Assembly (NCBI GenBank): GCA_947487955.1
Contig: CANKYV010000014.1
Location: 1 to 41,455 of the forward strand
DNA: 41,455 bases
Source: Alphaproteobacteria bacterium
Lineage (GTDB): Bacteria > Pseudomonadota > Alphaproteobacteria > Paracaedibacterales > CAITNM01
Direction of reading: 5' to 3'
Below are positions 19,141 to 29,027 of the stretch, one piece after another (within the stretch, counting starts at the first letter, position 1; every line of letters starts with the position of its first letter). The position numbers were made by a program, and so were the translations under genes. The notes under the pieces were generated by a model. That model ran no database searches. It saw nothing but the letters and a program-made list of their open reading frames with translations, and was not told where the DNA came from.

Positions 19141-20027
19141 CTGGCTATCTCCATAGCGTTCTTCATTGTCTCACCCATGTGGGCTGGAGTGGGGGCAATA
19201 GCAATTCCACAGGACTCTAAGAAAGTGATTTTCTCTTGAGCATTGTCTCCTTTACCTGAGGCAATTGCACCAGCATGACCCATGCGTCTTCCTGCAGGTG
19301 CTGTAACTCCGGCAATAAATGCTGTAACAGGCTTTCTTATACCTTTTTTAGCTTGAGCTGCTACAAATTCCGCAGCTATTTGTTCATCTTGACCACCAAT
19401 TTCTCCAATCAGCAGTATTCCATGCGTGTCATTGTCCTTATAAAGCATTTCCAGCACATCAATGAAATTTAATCCTTTAACGGGGTCTCCACCTATGCCA
19501 ACGCATGTGCTTTGCCCCAATCCAATTTGAGTTGTTTGATAAACTGCCTCGTAGGTTAATGTTCCTGATCTTGAAACAATCCCAATCTTACCACTTTTGT
19601 GAATAAATCCTGGCATAATCCCAATTTTGCAAGCATCAGGTGTAATAATGCCAGGGCAATTGGGACCAATTAAGTGGCATTTTTTTGAATTTAGCGTTTG
19701 CTTTACTTGCACCATGTCATGTACAGGAATGCCTTCAGTTATGCACACAATAATTTCAATGCTTGCATCAGCAGCTTCTAAAATCGCATCTGCAGCATAT
19801 GCGGCAGGAACATAAATCATGGTGGCATTTGCACCCATTTTTGCAACTGCTTGATGAACTGTATCAAATACCGGTCTATCTAAATGCGTTGTGCCGCCTT
19901 TCCCAGGTGTAACTCCTCCTACTAGCTGTGTGCCATAAGCAATGGCTTGTTCGCTATGAAATGTGCCTTGCTTTCCAGTAAATCCTTGGCAAATAACCTT
20001 TGTATTTTTATTTATCAAAATGGCCAT
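19137..20027 (-). CDS. sucD: Succinyl-CoA ligase, alpha subunit
   Basis: Binds CoA and carries the phosphohistidine of succinyl-CoA synthetase, which conserves the thioester energy as ATP or GTP. It has 296 residues. The CoA-binding Rossmann domain starts with [19 protein letters not shown] (about 10-28), and the active-site His is in [14 protein letters not shown] (about 245-260). GPNCPGI at about 122-128 is the family signature. It follows sucC by three bases and overlaps sucA by four, as part of one transcript. Confidence 0.97.
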   Translation of the reverse strand: MAILINKNTKVICQGFTGKQGTFHSEQAIAYGTQLVGGVTPGKGGTTHLDRPVFDTVHQAVAKMGANATMIYVPAAYAADAILEAADASIEIIVCITEGIPVHDMVQVKQTLNSKKCHLIGPNCPGIITPDACKIGIMPGFIHKSGKIGIVSRSGTLTYEAVYQTTQIGLGQSTCVGIGGDPVKGLNFIDVLEMLYKDNDTHGILLIGEIGGQDEQIAAEFVAAQAKKGIRKPVTAFIAGVTAPAGRRMGHAGAIASGKGDNAQEKITFLESCGIAIAPTPAHMGETMKNAMEIAR

Positions 20028-20030
20028 AGC

Positions 20031-21191
20031 TTAACCTTTCACTGCTAAAACAGCTTTTTGCGCAGCTTCATCTAAGCCATCAGCAGCAATAATGTTAAGC
20101 CCAGAATCAGTTAGTATTTGTTTTCCAAGGTCTTTGTTTGTGCCTTGTAATCGCACAACAAGAGGAACATCTAGTTTCATTTCAGATGCTGCCGCAATAA
20201 CGCCTTGGGCAATAATATCGCAACGCATAATGCCACCAAAGATATTTACTAATATGGCTTTTACACCTTTGTCTTTTAAAATAATTTGAAGGGCTTTGCT
20301 AACGCGCTCTTTGTCGGCGCTGCCTCCTACATCAAGGAAATTTGCTGGTTCTCCACCGTAATGTTTAATAATATCCATAGTGGCCATTGCAAGACCAGCA
20401 CCATTTACTAAACAGCCAATTTCACCATCAAGCTTTACATAACTAAGATCATGAGCTTTTGCCTCAGTTTCAGAAGGATCTTCCTCGAAAGGATCATTCA
20501 ATTCTTGAATTGAAGCATGGCGATAAAGTGCATTATCATCAAAACTAACTTTTGCATCTAGTGCTAAAAGATTACCTTCAGTTGTTAAAACCAAAGGATT
20601 AATTTCAATTAAGCTACAGTCGCAACCTTTGTAAAACTCATAAAGATTTTGCAGTAAAGCTAGAAAATCTTTTGCTTTATCTAGAAGGCCAAAAACACAA
20701 GCTACACGGCGTGCATGGTATCCTTGAATACCAGAAGCCGCAGAAATGCTTAAGTTGATAATTTTTTCTGGATATTTTTCAGCTACTTCTTCAATATCCA
20801 TACCACCTTCAGCTGAGGCAATAATACAAACCTGGCTGGTATTGCGATTCAGAACTAAACTCAAATAAAATTCTCTACTTACATTTGCAGCACTTTCTAT
20901 ATAAAGTTTTCGAACTTTTTGTCCTAATGGTCCAGTTTGATGCGTGATAAGCGTTGAATTTAGCAGGGATTCTGCGTAACTTTTTACTTCATCAAGGCTC
21001 TTGCAAAGCTTAACACCACCTGCTAATCCTCGACCCCCCGCATGTATTTGAGCCTTAACCACCCAAACATTTCCACCAAGTTCAGTTGCAACTTCAACTG
21101 CTCTTTCTGGGGTTTCAGCTACTTCACCAAGTCCCACAGGAATGTCAAAAACTTCGAAAAGTTTTTTTGCCTGATATTCGTGAATATTCAT
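20031..21191 (-). CDS. sucC: Succinyl-CoA ligase, beta subunit
   Basis: The nucleotide-binding subunit with an ATP-grasp domain at the N-terminus ([12 protein letters not shown], then [16 protein letters not shown] at about 46-61) and a ligase domain carrying [10 protein letters not shown] (about 316-325). Its length of 386 aa is normal. Nucleotide specificity (ATP or GTP) cannot be settled by eye. It begins directly after the mdh stop codon with no spacer and is followed by sucD after three bases. Confidence 0.97.
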   Translation of the reverse strand: MNIHEYQAKKLFEVFDIPVGLGEVAETPERAVEVATELGGNVWVVKAQIHAGGRGLAGGVKLCKSLDEVKSYAESLLNSTLITHQTGPLGQKVRKLYIESAANVSREFYLSLVLNRNTSQVCIIASAEGGMDIEEVAEKYPEKIINLSISAASGIQGYHARRVACVFGLLDKAKDFLALLQNLYEFYKGCDCSLIEINPLVLTTEGNLLALDAKVSFDDNALYRHASIQELNDPFEEDPSETEAKAHDLSYVKLDGEIGCLVNGAGLAMATMDIIKHYGGEPANFLDVGGSADKERVSKALQIILKDKGVKAILVNIFGGIMRCDIIAQGVIAAASEMKLDVPLVVRLQGTNKDLGKQILTDSGLNIIAADGLDEAAQKAVLAVKG

Positions 21192-22819
<1,628 letters not shown>

Positions 22820-22836
22820 GGGTACTCAAAAATTTT

Positions 22837-22875
22837 TCACCTCTTTATTAGAACAAAATAAAGAGGTGATATCAA
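22837..22875 (-). promoter_or_regulatory. Promoter of the esterase-mdh-suc operon overlapped by a 13-bp perfect inverted repeat
   Basis: On the minus strand TTGATA (22875-22870), a 17-base spacer and TCTAAT (22852-22847) form a near-consensus sigma-70 promoter whose transcript would start about 20 bases before the TTG start codon. A perfect palindrome, TCACCTCTTTATT (22837-22849) with AATAAAGAGGTGA (22857-22869), spans the spacer and the -10 box. It is followed on the minus strand by AAAATTTTT, so it could also serve as the terminator of the gene at 22906-24057. An operator for TCA-cycle control is the more interesting reading. Confidence 0.6.
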
Positions 22876-22905
22876 TGGTGTTTGAACAGATGTTTTTTAA
22901 GAGAA

Positions 22906-24057
22906 TTAGCTTCTCACATACTGTCTTAGTATAATTTCGTCACCATTAGGCATGCGGATGCTACCATCGATTTCTGTCAAAGCTGCTCCACGAGCAATAA
23001 GCAAAGCTTTAGTTGCTGCTAATTTTTCGTAAGAATCATCAATTAATGCAAACCTATTGATTCCTACAAAATGTCCTTGTGTTTTTAGATGTTCCAAAAG
23101 GCCACCAAAAAGGACATTACCCTTACTAGGAACCTCAAAGGCAAAGTGCGCAAACATTTCGTACCATTTATCGATTTCTTTTTCTTCTGTAATTCCACGT
23201 GCTCCCAGTGCCGCCGCAAATGATGGTGCTAATTCATTAATTTGCTCTTTTGTTGGGGTTGATCCTCGGATATTTCCTCTGTGGAAAGCATCAGATGGGA
23301 CTGATATAACTCCAATTTCTGTAAAAATAGAAGGGCCATCATATATAGGGCTAAGCTTTTTGGGGTCAAAATTTTCGTATTGACTAATACGTGGGTCAAA
23401 AAAGCGTACAATGGGCGTCTCTCCTAAGTGGCTAAACTTATCTATTTGAGAAGCTGAAACTATATACTGCGAAACTTCACGACCATCAATTTCCACCCTA
23501 GATTCAATATCTGCAGAAAGAAAACCTAGCTTTGTTGGAATTAATTTACCTGCAGTAACTAAATTGGGGCGTTTGCCAATTTTTGCTGCGCCATCGCCAT
23601 TGGAAATAATATTAAATCCATTGCTATTAAGTGTGCCAATATTTTCCTCTGAAAAATATTCTGAGCAGTCATTATAGTCAATAAATGGATGTATTTTTGA
23701 TCCATGCATTCCTGTTTCTATAAGCGAGATAACTCCTGCTTCATTTACCGCAGGAATGAAAGGGTCATTCTCTCCTCTTACCTTTGATTCTATATCAAAT
23801 ATATAGTTAAGGCCAAATCCGTGAGCTTGACACTCGCTCATTACCTGAGGATTGTTATGTAAGAAATCAGCGACGGCTAAAACGTCGTCTGGGAATTTTT
23901 CTATTGAAGGTTTGTGGGTTCTGCCATCAAAAGCTTCCGACGAAACAACTGGAGTAAACGGATTTTCGCTAGCCAAATGGCTTGCATATATTCCACTACT
24001 AATTAAAACCGCACATAATAAAATGTGATATAAAACGCGATTAACAAATTTTTTCAT
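22906..24057 (-). CDS. Secreted hypothetical protein, 383 aa
   Basis: No family is recognised with confidence. ATG 24057 is preferred because AAGGA lies seven bases upstream; an in-frame TTG two codons earlier is less likely. The signal peptide (MKKFVNRVLYHILLC..., about 1-25, cleavage near YAS) shows export. Near the C-terminus, NVLFGGLLEHLK and RFALIDDSYEKLAATKALL (about 315-345) recall the last motif of HAD-like proteins of the DUF2608 kind found in intracellular bacteria, and FDIES (about 65) could be a degraded first motif. This is weak. The 5' region is a tandem duplication that includes a second start site (24117-24207). Confidence 0.7.
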   Translation of the reverse strand: MKKFVNRVLYHILLCAVLISSGIYASHLASENPFTPVVSSEAFDGRTHKPSIEKFPDDVLAVADFLHNNPQVMSECQAHGFGLNYIFDIESKVRGENDPFIPAVNEAGVISLIETGMHGSKIHPFIDYNDCSEYFSEENIGTLNSNGFNIISNGDGAAKIGKRPNLVTAGKLIPTKLGFLSADIESRVEIDGREVSQYIVSASQIDKFSHLGETPIVRFFDPRISQYENFDPKKLSPIYDGPSIFTEIGVISVPSDAFHRGNIRGSTPTKEQINELAPSFAAALGARGITEEKEIDKWYEMFAHFAFEVPSKGNVLFGGLLEHLKTQGHFVGINRFALIDDSYEKLAATKALLIARGAALTEIDGSIRMPNGDEIILRQYVRS

Positions 24058-24120
24058 TGTCAAATCCTTGCTTAAATGTTGATTAAATATTTTTAATTTT
24101 TGCGCATATTTATGCTCTAT
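24052..24120 (-). repeat. Tandem duplication of the 5' region, gene-proximal copy
   Basis: This 69-base unit, containing the start codon of the secreted gene and its upstream leader, is repeated at 24141-24207 at about 75-80 % identity with one two-base gap. Shared blocks include TTTCATT, GATTAA.TAT and CTTGCG or TTGCG followed by TATTTATG and CTAT. The offset is about 88 bases. Confidence 0.75.
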
Positions 24121-24146
24121 AAAATGCTGTGAATAAGCTTTTTCAT
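24117..24146 (-). CDS. Nine-codon leader ORF or remnant start of a duplicated gene (MKKLIHSIL)
   Basis: The distal copy of the duplicated leader carries a perfect AAGGAGG (24156-24162), nine bases before ATG 24146, then nine codons and TAG. The peptide MKKLIHSIL resembles the first residues of the downstream protein (MKKFVNRVL), so this is either the fossil start of a decayed paralogue or a translated leader peptide. Its Shine-Dalgarno sequence is better than that of the real gene. Confidence 0.45.
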   Translation of the reverse strand: MKKLIHSIL

Positions 24147-24207
24147 TATTAAATTCCTCCTTATATTGATTAAGTATCTTAAATTCTTGCGTATATTTAT
24201 GTCCTAT
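24141..24207 (-). repeat. Tandem duplication of the 5' region, distal copy
   Basis: Partner of 24052-24120. It includes the AAGGAGG box and start codon of the nine-codon ORF. The remaining part of the divergent spacer (24208-24295) is AT-rich and should hold the promoter of the permease at 24296; I see no clear boxes there. Confidence 0.75.
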
Positions 24208-24295
24208 TCAACTCTCACCCATCAAAATTATTCGATTTTCAAAAAGCAAAGATTTTTGTACACTCCCTTCTATTGTAAATAAAATAAAATAAATC

Positions 24296-25558
24296 ATGCT
24301 TGGTTTTTGGCAACTTGTTGCCTTGGTGGTAGGAAATTTAGTTGGCAGCGGTGTGCTTATGCTACCTGCCACTTTAGCTCCTTATGGATCAATTTCATTT
24401 TCTGGCTGGGTGGTTGCGTCAATTGGTGCCATTCTGCTTTCTTTAGTTTTTTGTCAGTTATGTAGTAAACACCCAAGGACTGGTGGACCTCACGTCTATG
24501 TAGAAGAAGCATTTGGAAAAAATGCAGGTTTCTATATTGCATGGGTGTATTGGATTTTGGCATGGATTGGCTACGCCGCGTTGGTTTCTGCAGCAATGGG
24601 GTGCCTCACAACAGTTTGTGGGCCTCTTTCAAAACCAGTGTTAATGGCAATTGAAGTCCTAATTATTGTAGTCTTTACAACTATTAATCTCTGTCAAATT
24701 TCTTTTGCAGGGCGAATTGAGTTGGTACTGACTGTAGTTAAAGTGCTTCCTTTAATTATTCTGCCAGTCATTGCCCTCTTTTCTGTGAAGTCTGAATATT
24801 TATTTTCAATGCCTTCTTCAGATAAGTCATATACTTCCTCTATGGCAAGCGCAGTGATGTTGATGATTTTTGCATTTATGGGGTTTGAGACAGCAACTGT
24901 TCCTAGTGAAGAAGTTGAAAATCCACGTAAAACTATTCCCAAAGCAACTATCGTAGGTACTCTTATTGCTGCTGGTATCTACCTTTTAGGAACAATAAGC
25001 ATGCTAGGTAATATTCCGTTTGGTGAATTAGCGCAATCAAAAGCTCCTTACGCTGATTTAGCTGCACGCGTATTTGGTGGGAATTGGCAGTGCTTTGTGG
25101 CGGGAGCAGGAGTTTTATGTGCATTAGGAGCATTGAATGGCTGGATGCTTATCGGTGGGCGTATTGCCTATGGCGCAGCAAAAGATGGTATTTTCCCTAA
25201 AATATTTTTAAAAAAAGATAAGTATGGTGCTCCAAGCGCTGCAATTATTATCTCATCTATGTGTACAATTCCGTTCATGATGCTTTCTCTTAGTGAAAGT
25301 TTAGTAGAACAATTTAATTTTGTGGTTTCAATTAGTTCGTCTTTAGTATTAATTGTCTATTTAGCGTGCGCCTTGGCCTATTTAAAATTTTTAAAAGAAT
25401 ATGCACATTCAAAGCTAAAACACTGGCTTTTAGGCTTCGCATCAACTGCATTTTGTTTATGGGTTTTAAGTTCAATTAGCTTGGAAATGACAATGTATTC
25501 TCTAACCGTTTTTTTGGTTGGTATTCCTTTGCGTATGTATGTTAGGAAAAGTATCTGA
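24296..25558 (+). CDS. APC-family amino-acid permease or antiporter (AdiC/PotE-like)
   Basis: A twelve-helix basic amino-acid/polyamine antiporter-type transporter of 420 residues. The first helix contains the substrate-binding break GNLVGSGVLMLPA (13-25), matching the GS/TG motif of AdiC. Helix 3 has the YWILAWIGYA segment, and helix 6 has FAFMGFETATVPSEEVENP (about 193-211), typical of the family. Intracellular bacteria use such carriers to exchange host amino acids; the exact substrate is unknown. The start has no clear ribosome-binding site. The gene is divergent from the secreted gene at 24057 and convergent with the MFS gene across 15 bases. Confidence 0.9.
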   Translation: MLGFWQLVALVVGNLVGSGVLMLPATLAPYGSISFSGWVVASIGAILLSLVFCQLCSKHPRTGGPHVYVEEAFGKNAGFYIAWVYWILAWIGYAALVSAAMGCLTTVCGPLSKPVLMAIEVLIIVVFTTINLCQISFAGRIELVLTVVKVLPLIILPVIALFSVKSEYLFSMPSSDKSYTSSMASAVMLMIFAFMGFETATVPSEEVENPRKTIPKATIVGTLIAAGIYLLGTISMLGNIPFGELAQSKAPYADLAARVFGGNWQCFVAGAGVLCALGALNGWMLIGGRIAYGAAKDGIFPKIFLKKDKYGAPSAAIIISSMCTIPFMMLSLSESLVEQFNFVVSISSSLVLIVYLACALAYLKFLKEYAHSKLKHWLLGFASTAFCLWVLSSISLEMTMYSLTVFLVGIPLRMYVRKSI

Positions 25559-25573
25559 GATTGCGTCGTATTG

Positions 25574-26782
25574 TTAATTTAGTTGAGGTATTTTTTTTAT
25601 ACTTTTCATCACAATTAAACATAGTACACAGCTAAGTGCTAATGGAGTTACAAACAAAAAATATTGTTGAAAAATTCCGAGCCCATTGCTCAAAAAATAT
25701 CCAGTTAAATAGCTAAAACTAAGTCCTAAATAGTACCATATAATGCTGTTGAAAAAGGGTTGATTTTCTTTGAATAATGAAAAAATCAAGGCTGAGCTTG
25801 GAGCTAAGAACCCTGCAAAAAAGAACGCAAATACAACTTGATAAGCTACGTATAAATGATTTATTGAGATATCTAATATTTTAAGACTGGCTACAGTTAG
25901 TAGGATGCCAAATAGCGATCTAATCATAAGTTTTCCATGATCTAGATAATCACAAGCTTTGGCAGCAAGAAGAAGAAATACTCCAATAGCGATATAAAAA
26001 GAGATATAGCCTACCTTTAGAGTATGAGCGTTAATAATTGAAACGTTCAAAGCATAAGGTTCAATAAAAAAGTAGTTATGAGTCATGCCAGCTCCGCAAA
26101 CACCTCCAACTAACGTAGCTAGAAATTTTTCTTTATAAGACTGAGAAATTTTTTTGCGTTTTTTTATTTGAAAATGGGCAGATTCCTCCAATTGCTGGAG
26201 TATTTTTTTTTCAAAAAAGTATATTATTCCGCACAAGAGGCCTGCTCCACAAATAATAAGACTCATTTTTTGAGTGTTGTATTCATTTGCAATAATGTAT
26301 GACAATACATACCCGAGCACGGATGCTAGAATTAGCAATGCACCAATTTTTACATGGCTTGAAGTACTATAACATTTCATTAAATACACTGCCGGTAAAA
26401 TGAGGGTTGCAGGAAACAAAAGAACATTAAAATACACCAAAATAAGAATCATGGGTCTTATTTGGTGCAAATGAGTTGCGTAAGCACAGCACAAGAAAAA
26501 TAAAAATGTTGTGAGGACGTATCCTAGGACAAGAATTTTTTGTGCAGCAAGAAATCCCCGTGCTTCAGCATATTTTCCAAAAATGTAGCCTCCCGTTACC
26601 CTTGAAATAAAAGTGGTCATTGACCAGATGTATAAAAAAATTACAGGATAGCTTAAGCTGAACGAAGCACTTGAAGTTTTTGTAAGTAAGTCATTGAGCC
26701 AAACTAGCTTGATAGAGCATAATGACTGTAAAAGCACCCCAAGAAAAATACAAAGATCACGCGGATTCCGTAAAAGTTGCAT
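25574..26782 (-). CDS. Divergent MFS-type transporter
   Basis: A 402-residue protein with about twelve hydrophobic helices and a central charged loop (about 195-220, containing KKRKKISQSYKEK), as in major facilitators. The loop 2-3 signature is degenerate (GGYIFGKYAEARG). The pattern is closest to the ProP-like paralogues of Rickettsiales, but it lacks the GGEY motif of the transporter at 4900. Substrate unknown; it may be a degenerate or specialised permease. No Shine-Dalgarno box is visible before the ATG. Confidence 0.75.
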   Translation of the reverse strand: MQLLRNPRDLCIFLGVLLQSLCSIKLVWLNDLLTKTSSASFSLSYPVIFLYIWSMTTFISRVTGGYIFGKYAEARGFLAAQKILVLGYVLTTFLFFLCCAYATHLHQIRPMILILVYFNVLLFPATLILPAVYLMKCYSTSSHVKIGALLILASVLGYVLSYIIANEYNTQKMSLIICGAGLLCGIIYFFEKKILQQLEESAHFQIKKRKKISQSYKEKFLATLVGGVCGAGMTHNYFFIEPYALNVSIINAHTLKVGYISFYIAIGVFLLLAAKACDYLDHGKLMIRSLFGILLTVASLKILDISINHLYVAYQVVFAFFFAGFLAPSSALIFSLFKENQPFFNSIIWYYLGLSFSYLTGYFLSNGLGIFQQYFLFVTPLALSCVLCLIVMKSIKKIPQLN

Positions 26783-27080
26783 GGTAGAAAATTTCTAAGC
26801 ATGGTCACTGATGTGATACCTAAAGGAAATTATTTAAATTGACAAGTGCTTTTTTTATTAAATAATTTTTTCAAAAAATGAATATTTTTGTTTTTATAAT
26901 TAAATTTTAAATAATAATATGAATCTATATATTATGTGATAAAAGGGGGTAATATTGCAAATTTTTCTCTGAGGCACTAAGACTAAGATCTTTAATCCAA
27001 GCAGTTCAAGCTTAATAATGTATTAATATAATATCGCTATGATGAATATAATTTATTCTCACAAGCCATAAAAGAATCAA
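26783..27080. other. 298-base AT-rich divergent spacer with a possible promoter
   Basis: No gene is seen. Two TATAAT boxes on the plus strand (27027-27032 and 27047-27052) are plausible -10 elements for the phosphatase at 27081; TTCAAG at 27005-27010 is a weak -35 for the first, with a 16-base spacer. The rest is AT-rich without clear structure. Confidence 0.4.
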
Positions 27081-27938
27081 ATGCAAAAAATGCAAATCGG
27101 CTTTATAAGGCCAGTCTTAGTGATTTCTTGTGTAGTAACTATATTTGCTGGCAATGATAATTATCCTAATCATCAATTTGTTTTTGAAGCATTGAAAAAT
27201 GTAGATTTCAAAAGTCGTGAACAAAACCAGCCTAATAAATTAAGAGTTTTAGAAAATATAAGAGTATCAGGTAGCGCACAATTTTCAAAAATGAGCTTAG
27301 AAGAAATTATTAGAAAAATTAAAGCTCATGATAATTTTCCTATAGTTATTCTGGATGTTAGACAAGAAATGCATTTGCTTGGGGATGGCGATTTATCGCA
27401 AACAATTGCTGAGAAGGATTGGTCCGAAATTAACCATAAACTTGAATTTATTATTAAAGATGAAGATGCATTGGTTCAACCAGGCTTACTTGAGCGTGAA
27501 GAAATCATTGTTGATAAGCTTGGTCTTAAATATTTGCGTGTTCCTGTAACAGATGATTCTGTTCCATCGGAAAGAGCTGTAGATACTTTTCTTGAGTTTT
27601 ATAAAGAACAGATTAAAAATCATCAAAACACTTGGTTTCATGTGCATTGTGAGCACGGCCATGGGCGTACAACAACTTTTATGAGTATGCTTCATATCCT
27701 AAATACTCAAGGCAAAATAAGATTGAGTGATATTTTGGAAGAACAATGTGTAAGTGGGGGAGCTGATCTGTCTTTTCCATTGAAGAAAAAATTAGAGAGT
27801 AAAGATCTTCATTTGCAACAAGAAAGATTTGCTTTTTTGGAAGAATTTCATCAATACGTAAACGATAGGGAAGTTGGATTTTGTGCTGGTAAATCGTGGT
27901 CAGAATGGAAGAAAAATGTAAGCGAAATTGCTGAATAG
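27081..27938 (+). CDS. Secreted PTP-like phytase (inositol-phosphate phosphatase) homologue
   Basis: A cysteine phosphatase of the PTP-like phytase family. A short signal peptide or anchor lies at about 8-24. The family landmark LDVRQEMH...DWSEIN (91-117) corresponds to the DLRQESHG...DWAN region of Selenomonas phytase. The general-acid loop reads RVPVTDDSVPSERAVDTFL (153-171). The P-loop is HC190-EHGHG-R196-TT, a complete CX5R. The C-terminus (FLEEFHQYVNDR...SWSEWKK) matches the family end. The family removes phosphates from inositol polyphosphates or phosphoproteins. The P-loop EHGHG differs from the usual EAGVG and could change specificity. No tight operon; probably exported. Host inositol phosphates as substrate is inference. 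Confidence 0.85.
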   Translation: MQKMQIGFIRPVLVISCVVTIFAGNDNYPNHQFVFEALKNVDFKSREQNQPNKLRVLENIRVSGSAQFSKMSLEEIIRKIKAHDNFPIVILDVRQEMHLLGDGDLSQTIAEKDWSEINHKLEFIIKDEDALVQPGLLEREEIIVDKLGLKYLRVPVTDDSVPSERAVDTFLEFYKEQIKNHQNTWFHVHCEHGHGRTTTFMSMLHILNTQGKIRLSDILEEQCVSGGADLSFPLKKKLESKDLHLQQERFAFLEEFHQYVNDREVGFCAGKSWSEWKKNVSEIAE

Positions 27939-27960
27939 GTAAATACTTTATCTTACAAAG

Positions 27961-27991
27961 AAACCCTCAGTTGGAGATTAACTGAGGGTTT
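27961..27991. terminator. 12-bp intrinsic terminator hairpin
   Basis: AAACCCTCAGTT (27961-27972) and AACTGAGGGTTT (27980-27991) pair perfectly around a 7-base loop, 22 bases after the phosphatase stop codon. The T-rich tail is short on the plus strand (TTTTG) and on the minus strand (TTTCTTTG), so it may work in both directions. It also directly follows the possible minus-strand coding remnant at 28006-28071. Confidence 0.75.
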
Positions 27992-28005
27992 TGTGATAAT
28001 GGCTA

Positions 28006-28071
28006 TTACAGAGCCGTACCAACTGTAACGCCATGTTCCCAATTTTAATCTGGATAAAATGTCAAATCCAT
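28006..28071 (-). pseudogene. Possible remnant of the 3' end of a decayed secreted-protein gene
   Basis: Read on the minus strand, the frame gives LTFYPD, a stop, then NWEHGVTVGTAL and TAA, immediately followed by the terminator at 27961-27991. The WEHGVT segment resembles WSHDVT at the end of the partial gene at 41133-41455, and 14 of 19 bases agree there. A stop inside the frame and the missing upstream part point to a relic. Evidence is thin. Confidence 0.25.
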
Positions 28072-28160
28072 TAGTAACAGGATTATTATTTCAATATTTA
28101 ATTAAATAAACGTGAAAATTTATTTAATTTTTAATTAAATAAATAAAAAAATTTATAAAA

Positions 28161-29027
28161 CTATCGTAAAGCCACAGGGCTTGCTCCATGGAATTTCATA
28201 AAGATAGGCTGAAAATTTATGCGGTTTTCAAAATTACGTACTTGTCCCGTTAATCTTATTTTTCTGAGATGATCAATGTCGAGTACTGCACTTGCCATAA
28301 AATTATTTTCCGTTATCTCTAAAATACCATCTTCAGGAAAGCCATTATCAACAGGTGTAAAAATACCGGCATTTCCTATTGCTATACCATCAAACTCATC
28401 GCAATTGACCTTTCCCTCACACGTTGAGGTAATAGTAAAGCATTGATTTTCCATAGCACGTGCTCGTGCTGCAATTTGCACCCGATATGCTCCATGTTTA
28501 CTGTCGGTATAGCTTGGAATAAAAATCACATTTGCTCCAGCAAAAACTGCCTTGCTTGCCAATTCTGGAAATTCACTGTCGTAGCAAATACATACTGAAA
28601 AATCACCAAAATCACTATTGAAAACATTGATGGTGTTTGAACATTTTAGCCAACCGAGCGATTGTTCAGATGGGGTTAAATTTATCTTGTCTTGCCATTT
28701 TAATTCTCCGCATGGGTAGGCAATATAACAACGATTGTAATATTGGGTGTCTTGTACAGGAAGAGTTCCTCCTATAATGATTTGGTTATAGTTTCTAGCT
28801 AGCTCAAGTAATGATTTCTTATAATTTTCTAATCCACTATTTTGAAAAATTTCTACATTTTCATAAAAGTTTTTTTTATAGAGCCAAACCCACTCTAGTC
28901 CAGCATATTCAGGTAAAATCAAGAAATCAGCCTCTTTTGTCGCCTTGCAGATTTTTTCAAGTTTTTTATAAGCATTTTCTACAGATGAAGGAATTTCTAA
29001 AGCGTACTTAACAGTAGCGACATGCAT
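28161..29027 (-). CDS. Carbon-nitrogen hydrolase (nitrilase superfamily)
   Basis: An amidase/nitrilase-fold enzyme of 288 aa. The Glu-Lys-Cys triad is visible: E40 in LILPEYAGLEW, K114 in WQDKINLTPSEQ and C148 in CVCICYDSEFPE. A second Glu (FPE) supports the active site. I start it at ATG 29027, which shares one base with the TGA of the upstream GNAT gene; a GTG two codons earlier is also open. The same two enzymes are fused in one polypeptide in Bacillus YhcX, so this is a split version of a GNAT-amidase pair. The substrate of that family is not known to me. Confidence 0.9.
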   Translation of the reverse strand: MHVATVKYALEIPSSVENAYKKLEKICKATKEADFLILPEYAGLEWVWLYKKNFYENVEIFQNSGLENYKKSLLELARNYNQIIIGGTLPVQDTQYYNRCYIAYPCGELKWQDKINLTPSEQSLGWLKCSNTINVFNSDFGDFSVCICYDSEFPELASKAVFAGANVIFIPSYTDSKHGAYRVQIAARARAMENQCFTITSTCEGKVNCDEFDGIAIGNAGIFTPVDNGFPEDGILEITENNFMASAVLDIDHLRKIRLTGQVRNFENRINFQPIFMKFHGASPVALR

